The notes under the pieces are model-generated. The model was not told the origin of the DNA, did not search any database, and was given only the letters and a program-made list of their open reading frames with translations. Shown here piece by piece: positions 16,415-25,387 of a stretch of 64,000 nucleotides of DNA. Within the stretch, counting starts at the first letter, position 1. Every line of letters begins with the position of its first letter. The DNA comes from UBA4802 sp964509195 (lineage in GTDB: Bacteria > Spirochaetota > UBA4802 > UB4802): positions 62,001 through 126,000 of the forward strand of contig CAZDWJ010000007.1 of NCBI GenBank assembly GCA_964509195.1. The letters are read 5' to 3'. The position numbers and the translations under genes are program-made.

Positions 16415-17809
16415 TTATCTGTTACTCAATTCATGTAATTTTCCTTGTAACAATTTAATCTGATTTTCAATGCTTTCAAGAGAAGTGCTTCCATACGATT
16501 TTTTTCTTTCGGTTGATTTTTGTGGATCAATATATTCATAAATATCTGTATCAAATTTTTCTGAAAATGATTTCAATTCATCAAGCGATAATGTAAAAAA
16601 GTCTTTCTTGTTTTGCTCGCAATATTTTACTATTGATCCCACAATCTCATGAGCCTGTCTGAAAGGTATGCCCTGCATAACAAGATAATCAGCAACATCA
16701 GTAGCAGTAGAAAAATTTTTATAAACGGCACTGGAAGTAACCTCTTCATTTACTTGCATGTTCTTAATCATCTCGATCATGCCCTGTAGCACAAGCTTTA
16801 CAGTATCAATGGAATCAAACAGTGGTTCCTTATCTTCCTGCAAATCGCGGTTGTAGGTCATAGGTAATCCTTTCAGTACAGTGAGCAGTGTAAATAAATT
16901 TCCATACAGCCTGCCCGTTTTGCCGCGAATAAGTTCTGCAACATCGGGATTGCGTTTCTGTGGCATAATGGAAGATCCTGTTGTTACCCAGTCAGAAAGC
17001 TTAATAAAATTAAATTCGGCAGTTGACCATAATATTATATCTTCAGCAAGACGTGACGAATGCATTCCTACCATTGCTGCAAAGTAAAGGAAATCGGCAA
17101 TAAAATCCCTGTCGCTGACCGCATCCATTGAATTATGTGCGATAGTTCCAAATTGTAGCTGTTTAGCTAAAAAATGCCTGTCAGTGTGGTAGTTAACCCC
17201 TGCCAGTGCTCCGCTTCCTAAAGACAGTACATTAGCTGCATCAAAAGCATAGTGCAGACGGTTAAGGTCGCGCAGGTATGCCCATGCATACACCAAAAGA
17301 TGATGGCTGAATCGCACAGGCTGAGCTATCTGCATATGCGTATATCCCGGCATGATGACATGCGTATTGTCTTCAGCTTTTTTCACCAGTATTTTAATGA
17401 GCTCAATGCAATATTGCTGAATTTCTTTGATTTCATCTTTTAAATACAACCGTACATCTGTTACAACCTGGTCATTGCGCGAGCGTGCTGTATGTAAACG
17501 CTTACCCGCATCACCAATAAGCTCAGTTAATCGTGATTCTATATTCATGTGTATGTCTTCAAGCTTTTCGTTAAACGGGAATGTACCTTCTTCAATTTCT
17601 TTCTGTATGGTCTGCAAACCTTTGATTATTTCATTTAAATCTGTTTCTGACAGAATTCCCTGTTTACATAGCATTTTTGCATGAGCTATCGAACCTATTA
17701 TGTCATGCTTATACAACCGCATATCAAAATGCAATGAAGCAGATATTTGCTCGGTAACTTTTGAGGTTGCATCAGAAAACCTTCCTCCCCACAGCTTCTT
17801 ATTTTTCAA
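16415..17809 (-). CDS. argH: Argininosuccinate lyase
   Basis: ArgH cleaves argininosuccinate to arginine and fumarate, the last step of arginine synthesis. The N-terminal LWGGRFSDATSKVTEQISAS is at residues 6-25, the lyase motif SRNDQVVTDVRLYLK near 110, and the fumarase-superfamily signature GSSIMPQKRNPD near 280; the length of 464 residues is normal. The start is a TTG at 17809 supported by SD GAGAGGTAAG, and no ATG fits better. ArgG is not adjacent. A frameshifted remnant follows its stop immediately. Confidence 0.93.
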   Translation of the reverse strand: MKNKKLWGGRFSDATSKVTEQISASLHFDMRLYKHDIIGSIAHAKMLCKQGILSETDLNEIIKGLQTIQKEIEEGTFPFNEKLEDIHMNIESRLTELIGDAGKRLHTARSRNDQVVTDVRLYLKDEIKEIQQYCIELIKILVKKAEDNTHVIMPGYTHMQIAQPVRFSHHLLVYAWAYLRDLNRLHYAFDAANVLSLGSGALAGVNYHTDRHFLAKQLQFGTIAHNSMDAVSDRDFIADFLYFAAMVGMHSSRLAEDIILWSTAEFNFIKLSDWVTTGSSIMPQKRNPDVAELIRGKTGRLYGNLFTLLTVLKGLPMTYNRDLQEDKEPLFDSIDTVKLVLQGMIEMIKNMQVNEEVTSSAVYKNFSTATDVADYLVMQGIPFRQAHEIVGSIVKYCEQNKKDFFTLSLDELKSFSEKFDTDIYEYIDPQKSTERKKSYGSTSLESIENQIKLLQGKLHELSNR

Positions 17810-18142
17810 TTGTTCTTACCTCTCATTCATTGAGTTTAACTATCATTATCGTTTTTATTCTTGATCTATCAGAATGACATTGTAAAAGATTTATCATCAC
17901 TCCTTACGTTATTATAGATTTCACGTCGCTTATTTTAACAAAGCGATGATAGCTATCATTTTTTCAAATCGCTTGCGGTTCACATAGCTATTTCCCATTC
18001 AAATGTATCGTGATGAAAAATCTTTTTATGCATTATACATGTTACCCTTCACTTTCATTGGTGAAATGACATTTATAATTTCATTAGACGATAATAACTG
18101 ATAATTATTAATAATTTTTATCTGTCAAGTACAAAGGGGAAT
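17810..18142. other. Intergenic region with a 14-base palindrome
   Basis: No gene is seen in these 333 bases. A perfect palindrome, ATGATAGCTATCAT, lies at 17946-17959 and could be an operator. Its core GATAGCT also resembles the dispersed motif of this genome. Nothing else stands out beyond AT-rich sequence. Confidence 0.4.
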
Positions 18143-19129
18143 CTATGATTTTATTTGCTGCAGAATCACGTCAAGATAATTATCCAATTCTCCAATCAAC
18201 GGCTTTAATTCGTATTCAAGAATATCAGATAAGCTCACTATATCATTGTTTTCCATTATTTCAACAATCTCCGTTAACATATCCTGCAATCTTATGTTAA
18301 GTTCCTCAAGCGATTTATTATTATAAACAACATCTACCAGATGTATGTCAAATACAGGGGAAATCTGATAACTGGTTCGCATATATAGATAAAGGAAATC
18401 AATAAGTGTGTGTAGTATTTCCAGTGCTTCATTATCTTTACCCTTTTGATACAAGCCGGCTATCGCCTCAAGATTATCCACCTGTTTTGAAACCATTGCT
18501 TTTAAGTCCACCAGTGTCTGGAAAAGAACATCCGGTGAATCTACACTCTGTATAATAAGGTGTTTAAGTGCATCACTGCAAAGTAAAACTCTGAATAATG
18601 TTGCCACATCATGGTACAATTCATGGATTTTATTTATACCACTATCCGATTCGCTATTTATAATTGTCTGCTGTAACATCTTGATTGATTCAATATATTC
18701 CTGTACTGTCATATCTTTAAACCGCACATCATGCTTTTCCATGCCAAGCATATGCAATACAGACTGCAATACCGAAATTATCCATTCAATACCATATTGT
18801 AATTGAACACGTTCATCATTAGTCAATTGCGACAGGGTTTCCTTGCCATTCAAATACTGTTCTGCTCTGTTACAATATGCAATACCTTCTTTTATTGAAT
18901 CAATAACAACATCGCCAATAGACTGTACATAACAATTAATATTATTTATTTCTTGTATTGGCGTCTCAGGTGCTGTGTCAGGCTGATACAACACTCCATC
19001 AACAATTGCTCCTGAAAATATCAGGCTTCGCTGAGATGCCCAGTTGTGAACTGAACTCATAACATCTTTTACAGTGCTTTCCTTTTCTATGGTAAAATCA
19101 ACAGGGTGATCATTGATTAAAAGTTGCAT
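18143..19129 (-). CDS. Uncharacterised protein encoded after fliD
   Basis: 328 residues, no family recognised. The first 60 residues are strand-rich (MQLLINDHPVDFTIEKESTVKDV) and look like a small ubiquitin-like or ThiS-like lead-in. The rest is almost all amphipathic helix, with Leu/Ile heptad-like spacing and no signal peptide or membrane segment, so a cytoplasmic helical-bundle protein is likely. SD AGAGG precedes the ATG at 19129. It begins 22 bases after the fliD stop on the same strand, so it is probably in the fliD operon. In many bacteria the gene after fliD encodes the chaperone FliS; this protein is far longer and not clearly FliS, but a flagellar export or chaperone role is a fair guess. 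Confidence 0.6.
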   Translation of the reverse strand: MQLLINDHPVDFTIEKESTVKDVMSSVHNWASQRSLIFSGAIVDGVLYQPDTAPETPIQEINNINCYVQSIGDVVIDSIKEGIAYCNRAEQYLNGKETLSQLTNDERVQLQYGIEWIISVLQSVLHMLGMEKHDVRFKDMTVQEYIESIKMLQQTIINSESDSGINKIHELYHDVATLFRVLLCSDALKHLIIQSVDSPDVLFQTLVDLKAMVSKQVDNLEAIAGLYQKGKDNEALEILHTLIDFLYLYMRTSYQISPVFDIHLVDVVYNNKSLEELNIRLQDMLTEIVEIMENNDIVSLSDILEYELKPLIGELDNYLDVILQQIKS

Positions 19130-19151
19130 TCTATACCTCTGATTCTAACAT

Positions 19152-21173
19152 TTATTTTTCAGTTTGTTTTTGTAAATTTTTCATCTGCATATCAAGCCAG
19201 TTGCTCTGTGATTTTGAACCTGAAATTGCTTTCTCCATTGAGGCAAATTTTTGCCTCAGTTTTTGCTCATATGCTTTCAGGTGTTCCTGTTTGCGTTCTA
19301 TCCGCTCATCTGTAGCTTTAATTGATGCATCTTCAAGATCCATTTTTGCTACTATAATGTTTTTTCCAGCACTGACATACGGATCAAGAACAGTTTCCAT
19401 TTTAAAAGCAAGCCCATTGTCAATCCTGTTATCGCCATCATTGTCCGAACCAAAAAATTCCTGCACACCTTCAGGATTTTCCGATAATACTTCAATAAGT
19501 TTTGCTTCATTGATAATTAGCTTGCCTTCCCTTATTGTTTCCCACTTTGCATTTATTTCGCCGGTTGAAACACCAATCTGATAAAGCATCTTAATTGGAT
19601 TATCAACATTTGAAGGATACGCGGAGCTGATTGCTGTCTTTAAAGAATTCTGCAGCCGCATAAGAGTCATATCGCCAATAAAAATACCGTTTTTATATTT
19701 ATCTTTTTGATAATCTCCCACTTTATCACTTTTTACTGCTTTTGTTAATTCATTATTGAATGCAATATAGTCATTATACGCTTCAACAAACTTCTTTATC
19801 TTTTCAACTGCTGTTTCAGTATTCTGGCGAATAGTAATTGTCACAGGCTTTGTTGATGTACTTAATAAATTAAAAGTAACACCTTTCAACACATCATCAA
19901 TACCGGTATTTTTTTGCCGTACAATTTCAATCCCATCAAGCTTGAATTTTGCATCATTCGCCTCGGATACAACATTCTTAGGGTCAAGAATGCCTTCACC
20001 TTTCAACTCGGTAATTAATGCAGCATCCTGAAAAGTAGCTTTACCATCATTGCAGTAAAATAAAATTTTTGTTATCTTCTTATCTGCAAAATCCTGACCA
20101 ACAGGGAGTTCCTGTTTTCCCTGTCTATTTGGGTCAAGCGTATATATCTTTTCAGTACGTTTTCCATTTTCAATAGAAACAACGCCAATTCCTATAACAT
20201 CATCAACTTCTTTTTTTGGTTTCTTTTCAAGAGGTCGTTCACGCGAAACATTGTACCCTTTTAATTCAATACCCTTTATAACAGTGGTTTCATCCGGACC
20301 TATTTCTACTTTATATGGAATAACTTCTTCTTCCGATTTTTCTTTTGAATATGAAATAGTCACTTCAAGGGTTGATTGCTTTAAAGCTTTGTACTCAACT
20401 GGCAAAACGTATTCACGCCATAGTTTAGCATCTATGGTTAAAGATTTACCCTCTTTATCAACTGTCAGAGTACCATCTTCATCTTCTACTGGCTTTTCTC
20501 CGGTATAGCCTGTAAAATATTTTGTATCAAAAATTATTCGTTGCGATTCCCTTGCTGCACCTTTTTCGCCTTTTACAAGGCCAATCTTTTTCAAATACTC
20601 TTCATCACCACGTATCTTTAATTCACCCTTTTTGCCAGGCACTTTTGATTCAATAGTTAAAATACTTTTATCATCGATAGTTTTAATTGTCGTTGCTGAA
20701 ACAACATTTGAAGCAGTTTCATTTATTCTGTCACTCAATGACTTTATGTTTCCACCACGAAATTTTATTGTATATGAATTACCATCAACTTCAATACTGA
20801 ACGTACCTGCTGGGAATATCTCATCTTCTTTAATCTGATCACTGGATATTTTATGTGATGAAGCTAAATGCAATACTTCCAATGTATGTGTGCCATTTAC
20901 CGCATACCGCGATGCTGAAGCCTGAAGAACTGTTGGGTCAGAAATCTGGACACCTTTTTCTTTAAATGGTGACCTGAATCCATATAAATCCTTAGTAGCA
21001 TTATTCAGTGTATTGAGTTTAGTTTGTAGCTGGCGTAAAGCTTCCTTACGAAGAGAATATCTATCCTTTTCTTCCTGCCATTGGATAATGGGGCGCGCTT
21101 CAACCTCAACCAGCTTCTGAATTATCTGGTCGGTATCCATCCCTGATGCTACGCCGCCTAAAGTAACTGGCAT
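19152..21173 (-). CDS. fliD: Flagellar filament cap protein FliD
   Basis: FliD caps the growing flagellar filament and guides flagellin assembly. The N-terminus has LGGVASGMDTDQIIQKLVEVE, the FliD_N signature, followed by a coiled-coil stretch (residues 28-60, WQEEKDRYSLRKEALRQLQT). The C-terminal FliD_C domain runs from about 420, with VEAYNDYIAFNNELTKAVK and a final coiled coil (IERKQEHLKAYEQKLRQKF). At 673 residues it is longer than enterobacterial FliD (about 470); the extra length is in the charged middle, about 200-360. SD GAAGGG precedes the ATG. A GCCGATAA sigma-28-type -10 lies 64 bases upstream. Confidence 0.92.
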   Translation of the reverse strand: MPVTLGGVASGMDTDQIIQKLVEVEARPIIQWQEEKDRYSLRKEALRQLQTKLNTLNNATKDLYGFRSPFKEKGVQISDPTVLQASASRYAVNGTHTLEVLHLASSHKISSDQIKEDEIFPAGTFSIEVDGNSYTIKFRGGNIKSLSDRINETASNVVSATTIKTIDDKSILTIESKVPGKKGELKIRGDEEYLKKIGLVKGEKGAARESQRIIFDTKYFTGYTGEKPVEDEDGTLTVDKEGKSLTIDAKLWREYVLPVEYKALKQSTLEVTISYSKEKSEEEVIPYKVEIGPDETTVIKGIELKGYNVSRERPLEKKPKKEVDDVIGIGVVSIENGKRTEKIYTLDPNRQGKQELPVGQDFADKKITKILFYCNDGKATFQDAALITELKGEGILDPKNVVSEANDAKFKLDGIEIVRQKNTGIDDVLKGVTFNLLSTSTKPVTITIRQNTETAVEKIKKFVEAYNDYIAFNNELTKAVKSDKVGDYQKDKYKNGIFIGDMTLMRLQNSLKTAISSAYPSNVDNPIKMLYQIGVSTGEINAKWETIREGKLIINEAKLIEVLSENPEGVQEFFGSDNDGDNRIDNGLAFKMETVLDPYVSAGKNIIVAKMDLEDASIKATDERIERKQEHLKAYEQKLRQKFASMEKAISGSKSQSNWLDMQMKNLQKQTEK

Positions 21174-21236
21174 AAATGTATCCCTTCATGTTAGATAATA
21201 GTAAAGATAGCAATGTACCCATACTATTTCAATACA

Positions 21237-21266
21237 TTATCGGCAAAATTAACCAATCACTAAAGC
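21237..21266 (-). promoter_or_regulatory. Candidate sigma-28 promoter of fliD
   Basis: On the minus strand GCCGATAA (21244 to 21237) is a perfect match to the sigma-28 (FliA) -10 element. The -35 side (TTTAGTG near 21259-21264) is weak. It is 64 bases from the fliD start and downstream of flaG. Confidence 0.5.
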
Positions 21267-21283
21267 GACATATTACAACAAAA

Positions 21284-21610
21284 TTACCGTGACTCATCAA
21301 TGAACATGCCTATCATTTCCCTGATCTGCGCAGCCAGCCTGATAACTTCTTTTGGTGGTATTTCCCGTATCACCTCATTGTTATTAGCATCCAGAACACG
21401 CATAACGATTCTGTCAGTTTTTTCATCAAGGGAAAAGGCTATACGGTTGTTTGCTGTTTTTGCCGCTGCATTCAGCATTTCCACAGCATCATTCAGATTT
21501 TCCCTGGAAAAACGGGGCTCTTCATACTTCCTTTCCTCATTCCTTGCTTCAGGTTGTTTCACCTTAAATGCATTAAGAGGCATGTTCCCAGAAACTTTGC
21601 TAATATCCAT
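21284..21610 (-). CDS. flaG: FlaG family flagellar protein
   Basis: 108 residues. The C-terminal half (about 45-105) contains ANNRIAFSLDEKTDRIVMRVLDANNNEVIREIPPKE, the FlaG-domain pattern in which F-x-x-D/E...I.V.V.D...G/N-E-V-I-R-x-I-P-P-E is conserved; the N-terminal part is polar and variable. FlaG proteins influence filament length or cap assembly and are commonly encoded beside fliD, as here. A strong SD, AAGGAGGTAA, precedes the ATG. The gene follows the flaB terminator, so it may use its own promoter or read-through. Confidence 0.85.
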   Translation of the reverse strand: MDISKVSGNMPLNAFKVKQPEARNEERKYEEPRFSRENLNDAVEMLNAAAKTANNRIAFSLDEKTDRIVMRVLDANNNEVIREIPPKEVIRLAAQIREMIGMFIDESR

Positions 21611-21650
21611 ACAAGTTACCTCCTTGTATACTTTAAAAAACTTCCCTGTA

Positions 21651-21702
21651 AAAATTAAAAAAAATTATTGCCCTCTCCTCGCTACCTCTGAAGAGAGGGC
21701 AA
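21651..21702 (-). terminator. Rho-independent terminator after flaB
   Basis: TTGCCCTCTC (21693-21702 on the minus strand) and GAGAGGGCAA (21668-21677) form a perfect 10-base-pair stem. A T-rich run (minus strand, 21667 to 21651) follows. It ends the transcript of the flagellin gene at 21738-22580. Confidence 0.8.
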
Positions 21703-21737
21703 ATTCCGGCCGGCACTGCGGTAGCCGGATATTTCCC

Positions 21738-22580
21738 TCATCCCAATAAATGCAATACCAACTGCGGCTTGAAATTAGCCTGAGCCAGCATCGCAACACC
21801 ACTCTGGACGAGGATCTGGTCCTTTGTAAACTCAACCATTTCCGCTGCCATATCCGCATCCCGTATACGGGAATCAGCAGCTAACATATTCTCATAGGAC
21901 ATAGCCAGAGCATTGATGGTATTTTCCATTCTGTTGTAGTAGCCACCAAGGTCTGCCCTTTGCCGATTCAGCTTATCTAACGCTGCATCGATATACCCTA
22001 TCATGGCATTTGCCTGACCAACAGTGGAAATTGACCGTTTACGGTTTCCATCATACAGGTTTAAAGCCTTGGCACTCATTGTAGTAATAAAGGCTCTAAT
22101 CCTCTGTCCCTGGTTTGGCCCAATATGAAAGAATATGCTTCCCACCTTTGAATTGCGCGCATAAATGCCAGTGAGCATCTTCATACGATTGAATTCAGCT
22201 GATGTTGAAATCCTGTCGATTTCATCAATAAGCTGCGAGACCTCAACCTGAATCTGCGCACGGTCGGCATTTGAATAAATTCCATTTGCAGCCTGTACCG
22301 ACAGCATCCGGATCCTTTGCAGAATATCATTAATTTGCTGGAGCGATCCTTCAGCAACTTGAATAAACGAAAGCCCGTTTTGAGCATTTCGTTCAGCCTG
22401 GAACAAACCATTAATCTGTGTCCTCATTTTTTCAGACACAGCAAGCCCTGAAGCATCATCGCCAGCTCTGTTAATCTGCTGACCTGATGCCAGCCGCTCA
22501 ATGGACTTATCCATTCGCGATGAGACGATCTTAAGCTGCCTGTTAGCGAATATAGCGCTTAAGTTGTGATTGATTCTCAT
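21738..22580 (-). CDS. flaB: Periplasmic flagellin, FlaB type (copy 1)
   Basis: A core filament subunit of the periplasmic flagellum, 280 residues, the normal FlaB length. The N-terminal D0/D1 region has MRINHNLSAIFANRQL and INRAGDDASGLAVSEKMRTQI; the C-terminal region has NALAMSYENMLAADSRIRDADMAAEMVEFTKDQILVQSGVAML. The short middle with IFFHIGPNQGQR is typical of spirochaete FlaB and the hypervariable D2/D3 domain of enteric flagellin is absent. SD GGGAGGGAGAG lies just before the ATG. A long GC-rich leader precedes it and a hairpin terminator follows. Confidence 0.93.
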   Translation of the reverse strand: MRINHNLSAIFANRQLKIVSSRMDKSIERLASGQQINRAGDDASGLAVSEKMRTQINGLFQAERNAQNGLSFIQVAEGSLQQINDILQRIRMLSVQAANGIYSNADRAQIQVEVSQLIDEIDRISTSAEFNRMKMLTGIYARNSKVGSIFFHIGPNQGQRIRAFITTMSAKALNLYDGNRKRSISTVGQANAMIGYIDAALDKLNRQRADLGGYYNRMENTINALAMSYENMLAADSRIRDADMAAEMVEFTKDQILVQSGVAMLAQANFKPQLVLHLLG

Positions 22581-22905
22581 AGACTCTCCCTCCCTTGAAC
22601 GTTAACAGGATATCCCGGTATTTCTTTTGAGATATCTCAGGTTTTTCGGCATGCTCATCATGAACATACCGGACCCTTTTACAGGTCAGGGGTGTACTCC
22701 CCAATGTTGCCCGGACTGCCCATCATCCAGACCTCATCAGCTGCCGTGAATCCGGCAGCNNNNNNNNNNGGTGATGCCCTCCCAACATCACCGGCCGCCA
22801 GATCAAGCAGCTGAATAAAAAGGACAGCCCCGGGATAATCGTCCAGGGAGAGTGAGAATCATCACAAAAGTTTTCAAAGAACCAATTAATGTGTCCCCTG
22901 CCGCG
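22581..22905 (-). other. Structured GC-rich leader of flaB copy 1, with a 10-base assembly gap
   Basis: No gene is seen. Read on the minus strand it contains perfect hairpins: GGTGATG/CATCACC with loop TTGGGAGGG, GCTGCCG/CGGCAGC, and GGGG-agtaca-CCCC, plus the palindrome GAGATATCTC. The composition is far more GC-rich than other intergenic DNA here. Several GGA/GGGAG motifs fall in loops, as expected for CsrA-type binding sites, but this is inference. N occupies 22760-22769, between two of the hairpins, so an unknown stretch may be missing. Confidence 0.5.
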
Positions 22906-23754
22906 TTACACAAGTAAACGCAACACCGATTGGGGTTGTAAATTAGCCTGTGCTAACATCGCAGTGCCCGACTGCACAAGGACTGTGTTCTTGGTGAAAT
23001 CTACCATTTCTTCAGCCATATCAGTATCACGAATACGTGATTCTGATGCCTGAACGTTTTCATAGGCGGTCATAAGCCCTTTTGCAGTGTGCTCAAGCCT
23101 ATTGTAATAGGCACCTAAATCAGCACGCTGCTTGGAGAGCCTCTGCAATGCAGCATCCATTACACCAATTGTTGCATTTGCACCACCTGGTGATGTCAGC
23201 GTAATCGCCAATTTACCGGTAGCATCTTTCATCCTGAAAGCCTGAGCGGTCATGGTTCCAATGAAAACCCTGACGCGCTGATTAGCATTTGGCCCCATGT
23301 GGAACCACATACTGGACTTTGGATTAATCTTGGAGAATTCGCCGGTTAATATCTTAAACCGGTTGAATTCTGCCTGTGATGCTATACGGTCCACCTCATC
23401 TACCAGAGCAGATACTTCAACCTGAATAAGCTGACGATCTGCATTGGTGTAGATTCCATTTGCAGCCTGAACCGCCAGAACCCTGATTCTCTGGATTATC
23501 TGGGCAGTCTGTGCTAAGTACCCTTCTGCAGTCTGAACAAACGACATACCGTCTTCGGTATTTCGTTCTGCCTGACGCAACCCCTGAATCTGGGTTCGCA
23601 TCTTTTCAGACACTGCCAAACCTGAAGCATCATCGCCGGCTCTGTTTATTCTTTCGCCCGATGACAGCTTCTCCATACTTTTGTTCACATTCCACTGCGT
23701 GAACTTAAGTGTTCTGTTAGCATTAACAGCACTCATGTTGTGGTTGATAATCAT
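22906..23754 (-). CDS. flaB: Periplasmic flagellin, FlaB type (copy 2)
   Basis: The second core flagellin, 282 residues, closely similar to copy 1 at both ends: MIINHNMSAVNANRTLKF and RINRAGDDASGLAVSEKMRTQIQ at the start, SESRIRDTDMAEEMVDFTKNTVLVQSGTAML at the end. The middle holds SMWFHMGPNANQRV, highly characteristic of spirochaete FlaB. SD AAAGGAGTG precedes the ATG. The two genes are tandem in the same direction; differences between them are spread along the protein, so this is an old duplication rather than a recent one. Having several FlaB isoforms is normal in spirochaetes. Confidence 0.94.
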   Translation of the reverse strand: MIINHNMSAVNANRTLKFTQWNVNKSMEKLSSGERINRAGDDASGLAVSEKMRTQIQGLRQAERNTEDGMSFVQTAEGYLAQTAQIIQRIRVLAVQAANGIYTNADRQLIQVEVSALVDEVDRIASQAEFNRFKILTGEFSKINPKSSMWFHMGPNANQRVRVFIGTMTAQAFRMKDATGKLAITLTSPGGANATIGVMDAALQRLSKQRADLGAYYNRLEHTAKGLMTAYENVQASESRIRDTDMAEEMVDFTKNTVLVQSGTAMLAQANLQPQSVLRLLV

Positions 23755-24169
23755 TTTACACTCCTTTGCACATTAGTTTTGGCTTCCCTGCCAATAATTA
23801 CACCACACCGGGCAGATAGTGCAGCGTAATGGTAAGGCAGCACAATGCTGCCCTGTTCCAGGCTTGTATCTGGGCTCATACAAGACCAGAACTCATAAAG
23901 GCCAAGCCTGGAGTGAAGATATCAAACCACATACCCCAACAGGTGTTTTCAAAGAGCAAAGTCAGGAGACACTACTCCCTGCTCGACTTTTCGTCACCGT
24001 AGGCTGAAAACATGAATGTCATAATTTCTTTGATTTATATAATTATGAGGGATTATAAGCGAATATTATTAAATATGATATCAAATAATCTTATTTTCAC
24101 AATTTTTCTAATTTTTTACATTTTTTTTCTAGATTAAAGCATCACTAATATATCATTCATATACTCAAT
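23755..24169 (-). other. Structured GC-rich leader and upstream region of flaB copy 2
   Basis: No gene is seen. In 23820-24006 the minus strand carries hairpins: CCAGGCTTG/CAAGCCTGG (9 base pairs) enclosing CTTGTAT/ATACAAG, GGCAGCA/TGCTGCC, and GAGCAGGGAG pairing with CTCCTG...GCTC. The region is GC-rich against AT-rich surroundings and ends at SD AAAGGAGTG. Upstream (24007-24169) is AT-rich and would hold the promoter; a TATAAT on the minus strand near 24052 is the only candidate and no sigma-28 site is evident. Confidence 0.5.
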
Positions 24170-25387
24170 TCAAATAGCCAGAGGAGCTCTTCCACAACAT
24201 TTTTTAAATTTTTTCCCTGACCCACACGGACAAGCATCATTTCGCTGTAAATTGAAAAACTGGCCTGATTGTACTGATTCTTGTAATTTGCTAACCCTTT
24301 CTATCAGTTCCTTTTCATACTGTCTGTAATGCTCAAACAGCATCTTCCATGCTTCACACAATCTGCTTGTACCTCTTTGATGTATATCGCCAGCACATCT
24401 ATAGCGTGTGCAATCACCCATGCAGAAATCTTTGATAGTGCACTTCTTGCATTCTTCAGATGATTCCCGTTTAATGATAGCAAATGTATTACGTATTTCA
24501 TTATCCAGAATTTCAGTTAGGCGATAGCTCATAATATTGCCCAGTTGCCACTGAGGATACACAAAAAAATCGCAGGGGTAACAATCGCCGTTATGCTCCA
24601 CAACGATATATGAATTGCATTCGCCAAGCCAGCAACATGATGTTTTAACATTATTTATCGAATACATCAGCAAATCCTGAAAAAGACGGATAGAAACATA
24701 GGGGAACCCATCATGATACCACGCATCAAAAAGCTCACAGTAAAAATTGCCCAAATCACCGCCACTAATGCTGAATGATAAACTATTCCCATGCTTATCA
24801 TGTTCAAAACAGGGTATAAACTGAAGATAGGCAAAATTATTCTGGCGGAAGAATGCATATATATCATGTGCTTTTGTAATATTTGCATCAGTTACTAGTG
24901 TGAGTATGTTATACTGTACGGCATGTTCATTCATGAGAGCTATCGCCTGCATAACTTTATCAAAGGTGCCGTTGCCTGCATAATCCCTGCGATAGACATT
25001 ATGAATTACCTCTGGTCCATCTACACTTATGCCAACAAGGAAATTATTTTGTGATAAAAATTGACACCATTCATCATTGAGAAGGATACCATTTGTTTGG
25101 ATTGAATTTTCAATCACCTGATATTTTTTTCTTACCCGGTTTTGTACAGCCACTATCTCAGTAAAAAAATCAAGTCCTGCTAACGTTGGTTCGCCACCCT
25201 GCCAGCAAAATGAAATATATGCAGCATCTGAGTTTAAAGCTGATGTAATTAATGTGTGTATAACCTCCGATGGCATAACCTGCATCTTTTGGGGATATAT
25301 TTCATGAACACGTTTATAGAAACAATAGTGGCATGCAAGATTACAATTGTATGATACAGGTTTGACCAAAAAGGAAAGAGTATTCAT
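24170..25387 (-). CDS. Radical-SAM sulfatase-maturase-like enzyme with C-terminal SEC-C motif
   Basis: The radical-SAM [4Fe-4S] motif CNLACHYC is at about residues 16-23, preceded by LSFLVKPVSYN as in anaerobic sulfatase-maturating enzymes (anSME). A SPASM-type Cys cluster lies at about 250-335 (SCCWLGECNSY, CYPCDFF, ECKKCTIKDFCMGDCTRYRC). The last 25 residues form a SEC-C zinc motif (CPCGSGKKFKKCC). anSMEs convert a Cys or Ser of sulfatases to formylglycine without oxygen. No sulfatase is nearby, so the substrate must lie elsewhere or the enzyme modifies another peptide. ATG 25387 is preferred to the TTG at 25396; no SD is obvious. Confidence 0.8.
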   Translation of the reverse strand: MNTLSFLVKPVSYNCNLACHYCFYKRVHEIYPQKMQVMPSEVIHTLITSALNSDAAYISFCWQGGEPTLAGLDFFTEIVAVQNRVRKKYQVIENSIQTNGILLNDEWCQFLSQNNFLVGISVDGPEVIHNVYRRDYAGNGTFDKVMQAIALMNEHAVQYNILTLVTDANITKAHDIYAFFRQNNFAYLQFIPCFEHDKHGNSLSFSISGGDLGNFYCELFDAWYHDGFPYVSIRLFQDLLMYSINNVKTSCCWLGECNSYIVVEHNGDCYPCDFFVYPQWQLGNIMSYRLTEILDNEIRNTFAIIKRESSEECKKCTIKDFCMGDCTRYRCAGDIHQRGTSRLCEAWKMLFEHYRQYEKELIERVSKLQESVQSGQFFNLQRNDACPCGSGKKFKKCCGRAPLAI

